Source: Gluconacetobacter azotocaptans (GTDB lineage: Bacteria > Pseudomonadota > Alphaproteobacteria > Acetobacterales > Acetobacteraceae). Taken from it: 36,443 nt of DNA. Position numbers and translations under genes: made by a program. Of this stretch, positions 8,343 through 16,157 are shown in pieces. The DNA is taken from assembly GCF_014174355.1 (NCBI RefSeq), contig NZ_JABEQF010000023.1, positions 1 through 36,443 on the forward strand, read 5' to 3'. Numbering within the stretch: the first letter of the stretch is position 1; each line of letters starts with the position of its first letter. The notes beneath the pieces are model-generated. The model made no database searches. It was given only the letters and a program-made list of their open reading frames with translations, and was not told where the DNA came from.

Positions 8343-9278
8343 GTGACCGCAATCCTGCATGAATCCGCCCATGCGAAAATCAACCTGCATCTGCATGTGA
8401 CGGGACGGCGTCCGGATGGCTACCATCTGCTGGACAGCCTGGCGGTCTTCGCGGGGGCGGCGGACCATCTGGCCGTGCACCCGGCCGAGGGCATCCCCGG
8501 ATCGGTGATGCTGGAGATCACGGGGCCGTTCGGCGCCGGGCTGGTCGCCGAGTCGGACAGCAATCTGATCCTGCGGGCCGCCCGCCTGCTGCGTGCCACC
8601 GCCGATGCGGACGTGCCGGCGCGCCTGCCTCCCTTGCGGATCGTTCTGGACAAGAGGCTTCCGGTCGCCTCGGGGATCGGGGGCGGGTCGGCCGACGCGG
8701 CGGCGGCGCTGCGCCTGCTGTTGCGCGCCTGGCCCGAAGTGCGCGTGTCCCGCGCGCGGCTGATGGAACTGGCGGCGGAACTGGGCGCGGACGTGCCGGT
8801 TTGCGTCGATCAGGTCGCCGCCCGGATGGGGGGCGTGGGCGAGGTGCTGGAAGCCGCGCCGGACTTGCCGGCCTGCGGCATGATGCTGGTCAATTGCGGC
8901 GAGGCGGTACCGACCCCGGCGGTCTTCCGGTCGCGCGCGCCGGTCTTCCACCCGGCCGCCGCTCTGCCGGCCGGCTGGGCGGACGTGGGTGCCATGGTGC
9001 GGGACCTGTCGGCCCTGACGAACGATCTGGAGGACGCGGCCTGCGCCATCTGCCCCACGATTCGCACGGTGTTGCAGGTGCTGGCGGCGGCGCCGGGCTG
9101 CCGGCTGGCGCGGATGAGCGGCTCTGGCGCGACCTGCTTCGCCCTGTTCGACAGCGCGCAGGCGGCACGCGATGCGCGGGTCGCGGTCGAACGGCCCGGC
9201 TGGTGGGTCTGGGCCGGGGGCCTGCGCGGCGAGGAATGTGGCGCACAGACAGGGGGTACGGTCGGCCGGGCGGTATGA
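8343..9278 (+). CDS. ispE: 4-diphosphocytidyl-2-C-methyl-D-erythritol kinase
   Basis: IspE phosphorylates CDP-methylerythritol at the 2-hydroxyl using ATP, the fourth step of the MEP pathway to IPP and DMAPP. The 311-residue product has the GHMP-kinase landmarks: N-terminal AKINLHLHVTGRRPDGYH (substrate region), the ATP-binding loop PVASGIGGGSADAAAALR near residues 105-122, and the C-terminal RMSGSGATCFALF glycine motif. Length agrees with the family (about 280-310). The GTG at 8343 is the only sensible in-frame start after the TPR stop; AGAAGAAGGA at about 8322-8331 is the probable ribosome-binding site. Coupling to the TPR gene looks likely. Together with dxs at the left edge it supplies precursors for hopanoids and quinones. 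Confidence 0.93.
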   Translation: MTAILHESAHAKINLHLHVTGRRPDGYHLLDSLAVFAGAADHLAVHPAEGIPGSVMLEITGPFGAGLVAESDSNLILRAARLLRATADADVPARLPPLRIVLDKRLPVASGIGGGSADAAAALRLLLRAWPEVRVSRARLMELAAELGADVPVCVDQVAARMGGVGEVLEAAPDLPACGMMLVNCGEAVPTPAVFRSRAPVFHPAAALPAGWADVGAMVRDLSALTNDLEDAACAICPTIRTVLQVLAAAPGCRLARMSGSGATCFALFDSAQAARDARVAVERPGWWVWAGGLRGEECGAQTGGTVGRAV

Positions 9279-9340
9279 TATCGTTCTCCTGACCCCCGTG
9301 CACCGATCTCCGTGGCACGAGGACGAAGAGGCCCAATCGC

Positions 9341-9733
9341 ATGAGTGCTCGAATGCAGGTCGGCTTGTCCGACGATCGCCGCACCGCGACCCTGACCTTC
9401 CTGGACGGCAGCGGCCTGGACGGGACGATTGCGCTTTCGCTGGACCAGATGACGCAATTGATCGCCAGCCTGGGGGTGGTGCGGGCCGCGATGGTCGAAC
9501 ACGATCCCCCGCCGCCGATCGAAGGCGTGCCCGTGACGCCGGTGTTCCGCACCAACTGGGCGGTGCAGCCCGAGGCGCTGACCGAAGGCTCGCTGATCGC
9601 GTTCCAGCATCCGGCCTATGGCCCGGTGGGGCTGGCGCTGTGCCCGGCGGATGCGCGCCGGGTGGTCCAGGCGCTGACCCGCCACCAGGGCATGGTGCAC
9701 TCCCGTCGCGATCCGGCCAGCAAGCCGAACTGA
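9341..9733 (+). CDS. Conserved protein of unknown function, 130 aa
   Basis: I do not recognise a named family. The protein is soluble, mixed alpha/beta in appearance, and has no signal peptide or membrane segment. It begins with short beta-like stretches (MQVGLSDDRRTATLTFLDGS), then a helix-like part (LDQMTQLIASLGVVRAAMVE), a Pro-rich loop (HDPPPPIEGVPVTPV) and a C-terminal helix containing [15 protein letters not shown]. Codon use matches its neighbours, the start has a GAGGACGAAGAGG purine-rich stretch just upstream, and the frame is not shadowed by a better gene. It follows ispE on the same strand after 62 bases and may share its transcript. Confidence 0.7.
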   Translation: MSARMQVGLSDDRRTATLTFLDGSGLDGTIALSLDQMTQLIASLGVVRAAMVEHDPPPPIEGVPVTPVFRTNWAVQPEALTEGSLIAFQHPAYGPVGLALCPADARRVVQALTRHQGMVHSRRDPASKPN

Positions 9734-9794
9734 TATCAGCTTCGCTTCATTGAAGCCTGGCGTCCCGGGGTCTTTGGCCTTTGGCGGGGGGCGT

Positions 9795-10790
9795 CTATGA
9801 CGCAACGCCCCGGCGGCGCAGGGCGGACAGGATTGCCCCAACGCCGGCCAGCAGCAGAGTGGCGCCGATCGCGGTGCGGATCGTCGTCGTCACCAGCGGC
9901 GGCATGGTCTTGCGGCTGATCATGTCGAACCGGCCATGGGCGGCATAGGCCCCCTGGACCGGTGCGAACAGGCTGTCCGGCGCGTCGGCCTCGGCGGCAT
10001 TCTTTTCCAGTTGCGCCTTATAGGCGTGGGTCGACAGCCGCCGGTCCCGCAGCGTCGGGGCGAACAGTCCCGCCAGCCAGCCGGCGATCCCCGACAGCCC
10101 CACCCACACGTCGCGGTGGCGTCCGAAGGCGGCGCGGCTGATGGCCTCGGCCGCGATTTCGGGTTCGTAGACCGGGCCCGACGGGCGCAGCAGTTTGCCC
10201 GTATGGTTGCGCGTCCACGAAAAGCGCGGCGTGTTGATGGCCGGCAGATGCACCAGGGCGACATGAATGCGGTCGCCGTCATGCAGGATCTCGGGCCGCA
10301 GGCTTTCGGTGAAGGCGCGGATCGCCGCCCGGGCGCCGCTTTCGATCGAGCGCAGCGGACGGGGCAGCGCCAGCGCGTCGAGATTGACCACCGTGCCGTA
10401 GCCCCGGCGTCGCATCCGGACCAGCGCCGTCTGCGTGCCGTAGACGGTGCCCAGATAGGTAACCTCGGTCGCGCGGCGGATCTCGTCGGCGGGCAGGGCG
10501 ATCAGTTGCCCGGTCACGCTGGCGCCCGCGCAATTCACCCACAGGGTAATGGGGCCCAGGGTCGCCTCGATCTCGTCCGCCGCGCGTTCGATGGCGTCGG
10601 GGTCGGCCACGTCGGCGCAGATGACGGCCGTGCGGATATGCAGGCCGGCCAGTTCGGCCGCCGCGTCGTCCAGCCGCGCGCGGTCACGGCCGATCAGGGC
10701 GACGTCGCATCCGGCGCGGGCGAGCGTCCGGGCGGTGGCCCGGCCGATGCCGGCCCCGGCTCCGGTAACGACGGCGACCTGTTTTGGCAT
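9795..10790 (-). CDS. SDR-fold protein with degenerate active site and C-terminal membrane anchor
   Basis: The 331-residue protein has a clear short-chain dehydrogenase Rossmann start (VAVVTGAGAGIGRATA, cofactor motif at residues 9-16), the WVNCAGAS strand and a typical ITLWVNCAG/FTESLRPEI framework. Where active SDRs have Ser then YxxxK, this sequence reads LRSIESGARAAIRAFTESLR: about five residues are missing and neither Tyr nor Lys is present. The usual catalytic Ser position is also unclear (VVNLDALALP). The C terminus (about 303-325, TAIGATLLLAGVGAILSAL) is one hydrophobic helix followed by arginines, so it is probably membrane-anchored. NAD(P) binding may persist without dehydrogenase chemistry. 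The start was chosen at MPKQVAVV with GGAG upstream; a longer open frame is a shadow of the next gene. Confidence 0.8.
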   Translation of the reverse strand: MPKQVAVVTGAGAGIGRATARTLARAGCDVALIGRDRARLDDAAAELAGLHIRTAVICADVADPDAIERAADEIEATLGPITLWVNCAGASVTGQLIALPADEIRRATEVTYLGTVYGTQTALVRMRRRGYGTVVNLDALALPRPLRSIESGARAAIRAFTESLRPEILHDGDRIHVALVHLPAINTPRFSWTRNHTGKLLRPSGPVYEPEIAAEAISRAAFGRHRDVWVGLSGIAGWLAGLFAPTLRDRRLSTHAYKAQLEKNAAEADAPDSLFAPVQGAYAAHGRFDMISRKTMPPLVTTTIRTAIGATLLLAGVGAILSALRRRGVAS

Positions 10791-10864
10791 TGGCGAAGGC
10801 TCCGCGATGACTCGGGCGGCGGCCGCCCGAAATGCTCTGTGACCCGACCGTGTTTGCGCCGGAA

Positions 10865-10890
10865 GCCGCCGCTTCGCAAGGTGCGGCGGC
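10865..10890. other. GC-rich stem-loop between YqaA-like and SDR-like genes
   Basis: GCCGCCGC (10865-10872) and GCGGCGGC (10883-10890) form a perfect 8-bp stem with a 10-base loop in the 131-base gap downstream of the YqaA-like gene. No T run follows in the leftward direction, so it is not a standard terminator; it may stabilise the mRNA end. Confidence 0.4.
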
Positions 10891-10921
10891 GTGTTTGGCG
10901 CGCCGGGACGATTCGGGGCCT

Positions 10922-11500
10922 TCAGAGATATTTGAGAGCCAGGACGCCGCCGACCAGTGTCACGCCGAAGACCGAGGCGACCAGCGTCAGGCGGCGTTCG
11001 ATGAAGCTCTGGATCGGCGCGCCATAGAGCCGCAGCAGGCCGGCGATCAGGAAGAAGCGCGCGCCCCGCGTGATCAGGCAGGCCACGACGAAGGGCAGGA
11101 TCGGGAAATGGGCGGCGCCGCTGGCGATGGTGACGATCTTGAAGGGAATCGGCGTCAGGCCCTTGATGAGGATGATCCAGACGCCCCACTCGCGAAACCG
11201 GTCCTGCATGGCGGCGAGGCTGGCCTCGGCATGGTAGAAATGCACGATCGGCATCGCGGCGTACTGCAGCAGGAACGCCCCGATATACCAGCCCAGTATC
11301 CCGCCGCAGACGCTGGCCAGGGTGCAGGTGGCCGCCAGCCGCCAGGCCTGGTCCCGGCGCGACAGCACCATGGGGACCAGCAGCACGTCGGGCGGCAGGG
11401 GAAAGACGCTGGCCTCGGCGAAGGCGATGATGGCCAGCCACAGCCCCGCCCGGGGGCCGGCCGCCAGTTTGAGGACACGGGTATAGAGACGGTCGAGCAT
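10922..11500 (-). CDS. YqaA-family (DedA/VTT-related) inner-membrane protein
   Basis: The 192-residue protein resembles COG1238/YqaA, a branch of the VTT (SNARE-associated/DedA) superfamily of membrane proteins. Visible features are FAEASVFPLPPDVLLVPMVL near residues 27-46, a glycine-rich GGILGWYIGAF segment, and the reentrant-type IKGLTPIPFKIVTIASGAA at about 115-135, followed by two more hydrophobic segments. About four to five membrane spans are expected. DedA relatives act in lipid carrier recycling and membrane homeostasis; YqaA itself is poorly characterised. The start at MLDRLYTRV (11500) gives the normal family length; a 20-residue upstream extension is possible. It lies downstream of the two-component genes on the same strand, 97 bases from the kinase. 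Confidence 0.8.
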   Translation of the reverse strand: MLDRLYTRVLKLAAGPRAGLWLAIIAFAEASVFPLPPDVLLVPMVLSRRDQAWRLAATCTLASVCGGILGWYIGAFLLQYAAMPIVHFYHAEASLAAMQDRFREWGVWIILIKGLTPIPFKIVTIASGAAHFPILPFVVACLITRGARFFLIAGLLRLYGAPIQSFIERRLTLVASVFGVTLVGGVLALKYL

Positions 11501-11597
11501 GGCGGGGCTACCGGATCGGAGGTCAGGGGAGCAGAGGCTGCGCGAAAAGCGGCCTCGCACGCAACGTCATTCGCCGCCCCGACCGGCAACTGCCGGG

Positions 11598-13109
11598 TCA
11601 ACACACCAGCGTGATCGTCGCGCGCAGGCCATGTGGCGTGCGGTTGCCCAGGCGGATGTCCCCGCCCAGCCCCCAGATAATGTTGCGCGTGATGGCCAGC
11701 CCCAGCCCGGTTCCGCCGGTTTCGCGGTTGCGGCTGCTCTCGGCGCGGACGAAGGGTTCGAACATCCGTTCCAGATCCTCGGGCGGCAGGCCGGGGCCGT
11801 CGTCCTCGATCAGGATGGTCACGATTTCCTCGTCCGTCGCCGCCCCCGTGCCGCTGGTGCCCCCCGGGCGGGGCGGTTGCAGGGTGATGCGCACCCCGCC
11901 GCCGTAGTTGATCGCGTTCTGCACCAGATTGTTCAGCGCGCGCTTCAACGCCACGGGCCGCGCATGGATCGTTACGGTGGGGGGCTCCTCGGCGAAGCCG
12001 ATGGCGTCGGCGAGGTCGGGATGGGTTTCCGCCGCTTCGTCCAGGACGGTCTGCAGCAGTGCCGTCAGGTCCAGCCGTCCCATCGGTTCGCGCCGCGACG
12101 TGTCGCGGCCGAAGGACAGGGTCGCGGCAACCATCGATTCCAGCTCGTCCAGGTCGGACAGGAACTTGCCCCGCAGTTCGTCGTCGTCGATGAATTCCGA
12201 GCGCAGCTTCAGCCGCGTGATCGGGGTGCGCAGATCATGCCCGATCGCCGTCAGCAGCAGGGTGCGATCGGTCAGGAACCGCCGGATGCGGCTGGCCATG
12301 GTGTTGAAGGCCCGCCCCGCCTGCGCGATTTCCAGCGGCCCGTCCTCGGGCATCGGCGGGGCATTGACATCGCGACCCAGGGCCTCGGCGGCGGCGGCCA
12401 GGGTGCCGACAGGCGCGATCAGGCGCCGCACGCCCCAGACGATCAGAATACTTCCGGCCACCGTCATCAGGACGAAGGCCGTCGGGAAGGTCGGCGAACG
12501 GAACGGGTTGGGCGGCGGGGGGACGAAATGGATGGTCAGCCATCGTGTCTCGTCGGGCAGCAGGAAGGCCACCGCGCGGCGAGGCGAATGGCGGTCGGGC
12601 TGGAACATGATGTGGCGGGGGCGCAGATGCGGCGGCAACGGCGGCAGATTGTCCGTCGGGTGCATCAGCACCATCCGCGTCATCCGGTCCATCCGGTCCA
12701 TGCCCGGCGGGCCGGGGGGGCCGCCCACCGCGTGGTCGACCATGTCCGGGTCCGGCCCCGGGGTCAGGGTGGCATGGAAACTCGGCGGCAGGTGCAGCGC
12801 CTCCAGTTCGCTCTGGCGATCGGCGGGCGGCGTCTCGACGATCGAGCGGTAGATCATGCCGACGCGGTTCTGGGCCTCCTGCTCGACCATGCGGCGGTCG
12901 AAATCGATCCGGTCCAGCGCGTGGATGGTCAGGCCGATGGCCTCGATGATACCCAGGCCGACGATCAGCAGCAGGCTGGTCCGCGCCGCCAGCGACCGGG
13001 GCCGCAGCCTGGCGGCAATCCGGCGCGCCAGACCGTGCCCGGGCGCCCGGGGGGCGTCGGGGGCGCCGCCTGCCGCCGACGCCCGCACGGCGTCAGTTCC
13101 GTTCGACAT
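11598..13109 (-). CDS. EnvZ-type sensor histidine kinase with Met-rich periplasmic region
   Basis: The 503-residue kinase has a first membrane helix at about 44-62, a periplasmic domain to about 208, a second helix at 209-227, a HAMP segment (LIAPVGTLAAAAEALGRDV), the phosphoacceptor His291 in AIGHDLRTPITRLKLR, and an ATPase domain with N box (LVQNAINYGG), G1 (EDDGPGLPPEDLERMFEPF) and G2 (GGTGLGLAI). Layout and H-box match the EnvZ branch of OmpR-linked sensors. The periplasmic part contains M137, M140, M143, M146 and M149 at three-residue spacing followed by several His (MDRMDRMTRMVLMH), which resembles Cu(I)/Ag(I)-binding MxxM patterns. The signal is unknown. The start overlaps the response-regulator stop by 17 bases, so the pair is translationally coupled. 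Confidence 0.9.
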   Translation of the reverse strand: MSNGTDAVRASAAGGAPDAPRAPGHGLARRIAARLRPRSLAARTSLLLIVGLGIIEAIGLTIHALDRIDFDRRMVEQEAQNRVGMIYRSIVETPPADRQSELEALHLPPSFHATLTPGPDPDMVDHAVGGPPGPPGMDRMDRMTRMVLMHPTDNLPPLPPHLRPRHIMFQPDRHSPRRAVAFLLPDETRWLTIHFVPPPPNPFRSPTFPTAFVLMTVAGSILIVWGVRRLIAPVGTLAAAAEALGRDVNAPPMPEDGPLEIAQAGRAFNTMASRIRRFLTDRTLLLTAIGHDLRTPITRLKLRSEFIDDDELRGKFLSDLDELESMVAATLSFGRDTSRREPMGRLDLTALLQTVLDEAAETHPDLADAIGFAEEPPTVTIHARPVALKRALNNLVQNAINYGGGVRITLQPPRPGGTSGTGAATDEEIVTILIEDDGPGLPPEDLERMFEPFVRAESSRNRETGGTGLGLAITRNIIWGLGGDIRLGNRTPHGLRATITLVC

Positions 13110-13809
13110 CGCAGGCCAGGACGTATCCGCCGCCGCGTACCGTCTTGATCAACTGGGCGTTGCGGCCGTTATCTTCCAGCTTGCGGCGCAGTCTGCTGAT
13201 CGCGACGTCGATCGCGCGGTCGAACGGCCCCGCCTGCCGCCCGCGCAGCAGGTCGAACAGCATGTCGCGCGTCAGCACCCGGTTCGCGCGGTCCAGCAGG
13301 GCCATCAGCAGATCATATTCGCCGCCGGTCAGCGGGACCTCGGTGCCCTCGGGGTTCAGCAGCCGCCGCCGCGTCGGTTCCAGCGTCCAGCCGGCAAAAT
13401 GCAGGTTGCGCTGCTCGCCGGAGTGCGGGTCCGCCCCATCCCCGCTGCGGCGCATCACGGCGCGGATGCGCGCCAGCAGTTCGCGCGGGTTGAACGGCTT
13501 GGGCACGTAATCGTCGGCCCCCAGTTCCAGGCCGATGATGCGGTCGGTCTCCTCGCCCATCGCGGTCAGCATGATGATCGGCACGTTGGCCTGCGACCGC
13601 AGCCAGCGCGCCAGTTCCAGGCCGCTTTCCCCCGGCAGCATCAGGTCCAGCACCACGATCTGGTAATGTCCGCCCAGCCACGCCTTGCGTGTTTCGCGCC
13701 CGTCGCGGGCGGTGGTTACGCGGAACTGGTTGCGCTCCAGGAAACGGGCCAGAAGGTCACGGATTTCACGGTCGTCATCGACGACAAGGATATGCGGCAG
13801 GGGGTCCAT
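13093..13809 (-). CDS. OmpR-family response regulator
   Basis: This 238-residue regulator has a receiver domain with the acidic pocket VVDDDREI (residues 9-16), phosphoacceptor Asp55 in VVLDLMLPGESG, and the conserved Lys in DDYVPKPFNPRELL, then a winged-helix OmpR/PhoB DNA-binding domain (TGGEYDLLMALLDRANRVLTR ... DVAISRLRRKLEDN ... IKTVRGGGYVL). It is the partner of the overlapping kinase gene downstream. The ATG at 13809 begins MDPLPHILVVDDD, normal for the family. It diverges from the PRC-barrel protein gene across a 163-base gap, which makes that gene and its own operon reasonable targets. Physiological target not known. Confidence 0.93.
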   Translation of the reverse strand: MDPLPHILVVDDDREIRDLLARFLERNQFRVTTARDGRETRKAWLGGHYQIVVLDLMLPGESGLELARWLRSQANVPIIMLTAMGEETDRIIGLELGADDYVPKPFNPRELLARIRAVMRRSGDGADPHSGEQRNLHFAGWTLEPTRRRLLNPEGTEVPLTGGEYDLLMALLDRANRVLTRDMLFDLLRGRQAGPFDRAIDVAISRLRRKLEDNGRNAQLIKTVRGGGYVLACDVERN

Positions 13810-13972
13810 GACCCCATCCTACCGTCAAAACGTCCGGGTCACATCAGGTGTTTCATTCGGTTGCAATCGGTCGCCCGGCTGCCCTTTGCGTCGCCGCGGG
13901 GGGCCGAAAAAAACACGCGCCGGCGTGTCGAAGCCTGTGACAGGACGGCCCGGTTCGTGCACAGGATGGGAC

Positions 13973-14755
13973 ATGGAACATCCTTCTCTGTCCCCGGCCG
14001 GGTCCCAGTCCGGCCGTTCCGTACGCATGGCGGCCGCCTGGAGCGGCGTGCTGCCCCTCGTGTTGCTGCCGTTCCTGGTGCTGCCCGGAATCGGCCATGC
14101 GGCGGAGCCGGCCGGCCCCACCGTCCTGCCGGGGGCCGGAAGCATGATACCGGGCAATCCGGCGGTCGACATGCCGACGGGCGACGAACCTGAACTGGCC
14201 GGGCCGCCCACGCCCATGGCGCCCCCCGCGCCGCAGGCCGGCCCTGCGGCCAAGACGACGGTGTCCAGCCGCCATCTGGGCAGCCTGATCGACCGCGATG
14301 TCGTGGCGCCCGACGGCAGCCATGTCGGGCAGGCCATCGACGTGCTGCTGGACCACGACGGGCATCCCGCCGCCGTGGTCGTGGATGTCGGCGGCTTCCT
14401 GGGCGTGGGCAACCGCCGCATCGCCATCGCGTGGGACCAGTTCAACCTGGCCGGCATGACCGAGAAAAGCCCCGTGACCTTGCGGATCGGCGCGGCCGAG
14501 GTCCGGTCCGCGCCGGCCTATGACGCCTCGTCGATGGACGTGACGGTGGTGCATGGCGCGCCGCCTCCGCCGCCCGCCCCGCCGCCCGTGGCGCCCGAGC
14601 CCGAGGTCCCGCCCGTTCCGGTCGAGATGCCGCTGCCCCCGCCGCCCGCGGCGATGCCGCCGTCCCCGCCCGCGCTGCCCGATTCGTCCAGCCGCGGCGG
14701 CACGTCGTCCACTACGCGGCCGCCCGCCGCACGCTCGGGGCAGATGGTGCGATGA
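13973..14755 (+). CDS. Exported PRC-barrel protein with proline-rich tail
   Basis: The 260-residue product has an N-terminal signal peptide (hydrophobic core WSGVLPLVLLPFLVLPGIG, cleavage near GHAAEP at about 42-46), a low-complexity Pro/Ala/Gly linker, one PRC-barrel domain at about 98-165 (SRHLGSLIDRDVVAPDGSH ... AVVVDVGGFLGVGNRRIAI), and a C-terminal tail of Pro-rich repeats from about 192 onward (PPPPPAPPPVAPEPEVPPVP). PRC-barrels are small beta folds found in photosynthetic reaction centres, RimM and many envelope proteins. The ATG at 13973 has AGGATGGGAC just before it; an internal ATG 18 codons later would start the signal peptide more tightly. It diverges from the two-component operon. 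Function unknown; envelope location is the best inference. Confidence 0.75.
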   Translation: MEHPSLSPAGSQSGRSVRMAAAWSGVLPLVLLPFLVLPGIGHAAEPAGPTVLPGAGSMIPGNPAVDMPTGDEPELAGPPTPMAPPAPQAGPAAKTTVSSRHLGSLIDRDVVAPDGSHVGQAIDVLLDHDGHPAAVVVDVGGFLGVGNRRIAIAWDQFNLAGMTEKSPVTLRIGAAEVRSAPAYDASSMDVTVVHGAPPPPPAPPPVAPEPEVPPVPVEMPLPPPPAAMPPSPPALPDSSSRGGTSSTTRPPAARSGQMVR

Positions 14756-14819
14756 TGCTGCCGTGCTTGCCCCTTTCGGGGCCGAATGCTCCGCGCCGGG
14801 ACTCCCAGGGTGGTACTAC

Positions 14820-16157
14820 GTGAGGCCTCTGCCGCAGAACAGTCAGCGCGGGCTGGATTGGCTGAACTTCTTCGTCGCGAACCTTCAGGCCGCCTTCGGT
14901 TCGTTCATCGCGGTGTATCTGACCGGGCAGCACTGGACCCAGGGCCAGATCGGCTTCGCGCTCAGTATCGGTTCGATCACCGCCATGGTCAGCCAGGTGC
15001 CCGCCGGCATCATGGTCGATCGCCTGCGCGACAAGCATCGCGTGGCGTTCCTGTCGGTCCTGGCGGTGATCTTTTCCTGCCTGCTGCTGGCCATGTTTCC
15101 CCAGCAACTGCCGGTGGCGGTGGCCGAAATCCTGCATGGGCTGGCCAGCTGCACGCTCAACCCGGCGATCAGCGCCATTACGCTGTCGGTGGTGGCGACG
15201 CAGGTCATGCGGTCGAGCGGCACGGGGGCGGGCCTGCTGGGCGAGCGATTCGGCCGCAATGCCAGCTTCGCCGCCGTGGGCAACGCCATCGCCGCCGGGC
15301 TGATGGGGGCGGTGGGCTATTGGGTATCGGCCCAGGCGACGTTCTTCCTGGGGGCGGCAATGGCGGTGCCGGGCCTGCTGGCGCTGCTGATGATCGAACG
15401 GTCCGAGCCCCCGGCGTCGGTGAATACCGCGGCGATGGCCGAGGGCGACCGGGCGCCGCACGAGAAGGGACGGATGTGGGACCTGCTGCGGGACCGGCGC
15501 CTGTTCGCCTTTGCGATATGCGTGGCGTTCTTCCACCTGTCCAACGCCGGCATGCTGCCGCTGGCGGCCGGGCAGGTGACCCAGAAGGCCGGCAACGTGG
15601 CCGAGATCGTGATCGCCGCCTGCATCCTGCTGCCGCAGCTGGTCGGCGCGGCCCTGTCGCCGCATATCGGCCGGCTGGCGGAAACGGTGGGCCGCCGGCC
15701 GGTCATGCTGGTGACGTTCGCCGCCCTGCCCCTGCGCGGGGCGCTGCTGGCGACGACCAGCAACCCCTATCTGATCGTGGCGATCCAGATGCTGGACGGG
15801 CTGAGTTCGGCGTCGTTCGGGGTGATGATGCCGCTGGTGGCCGCCGACCTGACCCGGGCCAGCGGGCGGTTCAACCTGTGCATGGGCATCCTGGGCCTGG
15901 CCATGGGGGCGGGGGCCAGCTTTTCCACCACCCTGGCCGGGACGGTGGCCGACCGGTCGATGGCGCTGGCCTTCCTGATGCTGGCCGGGGCCGGGCTGGT
16001 CTGCGTGATCCTGGTCTGGCTGCTGATGGGCGATACGTCGCGGCCGGACGGGGCGCGGTGGTCGCTGTTCCGGCGCGCCGCCCGGCCCCGTCCGTCCTTC
16101 AACGATCAAGCCAGGCGGGAACCGGCAGGCTCCGTTCCCGCAGGAACGTCGGATTGA
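14820..16157 (+). CDS. MFS transporter
   Basis: The 445-residue protein is a major facilitator with roughly 11-12 hydrophobic helices. Recognisable parts are LNFFVANLQAAFGSFIAVYL (helix 1), the loop 2-3 motif GIMVDRLRDKHRV, the cytoplasmic central loop around residues 200-235, and LGLAMGAGASFSTTLAG (helix 10-11). Substrate cannot be told from sequence. The GTG at 14820 was chosen because AGGGTGG precedes it and the next residues fit; a GTG at 14763 would add 19 residues. Its last 59 bases overlap the end of cysK on the other strand, and the overlapped tail (about 20 residues, basic and Pro-rich) is probably dispensable. Confidence 0.82.
   Translation: MRPLPQNSQRGLDWLNFFVANLQAAFGSFIAVYLTGQHWTQGQIGFALSIGSITAMVSQVPAGIMVDRLRDKHRVAFLSVLAVIFSCLLLAMFPQQLPVAVAEILHGLASCTLNPAISAITLSVVATQVMRSSGTGAGLLGERFGRNASFAAVGNAIAAGLMGAVGYWVSAQATFFLGAAMAVPGLLALLMIERSEPPASVNTAAMAEGDRAPHEKGRMWDLLRDRRLFAFAICVAFFHLSNAGMLPLAAGQVTQKAGNVAEIVIAACILLPQLVGAALSPHIGRLAETVGRRPVMLVTFAALPLRGALLATTSNPYLIVAIQMLDGLSSASFGVMMPLVAADLTRASGRFNLCMGILGLAMGAGASFSTTLAGTVADRSMALAFLMLAGAGLVCVILVWLLMGDTSRPDGARWSLFRRAARPRPSFNDQARREPAGSVPAGTSD

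Noticed and set aside
10791-11441. N-terminal extension of the SDR-like gene giving a 548-residue protein
   Set aside because: The extension is the YqaA-like gene read in a wrong frame; the Rossmann start at MPKQVAVV with GGAG upstream is the true start.
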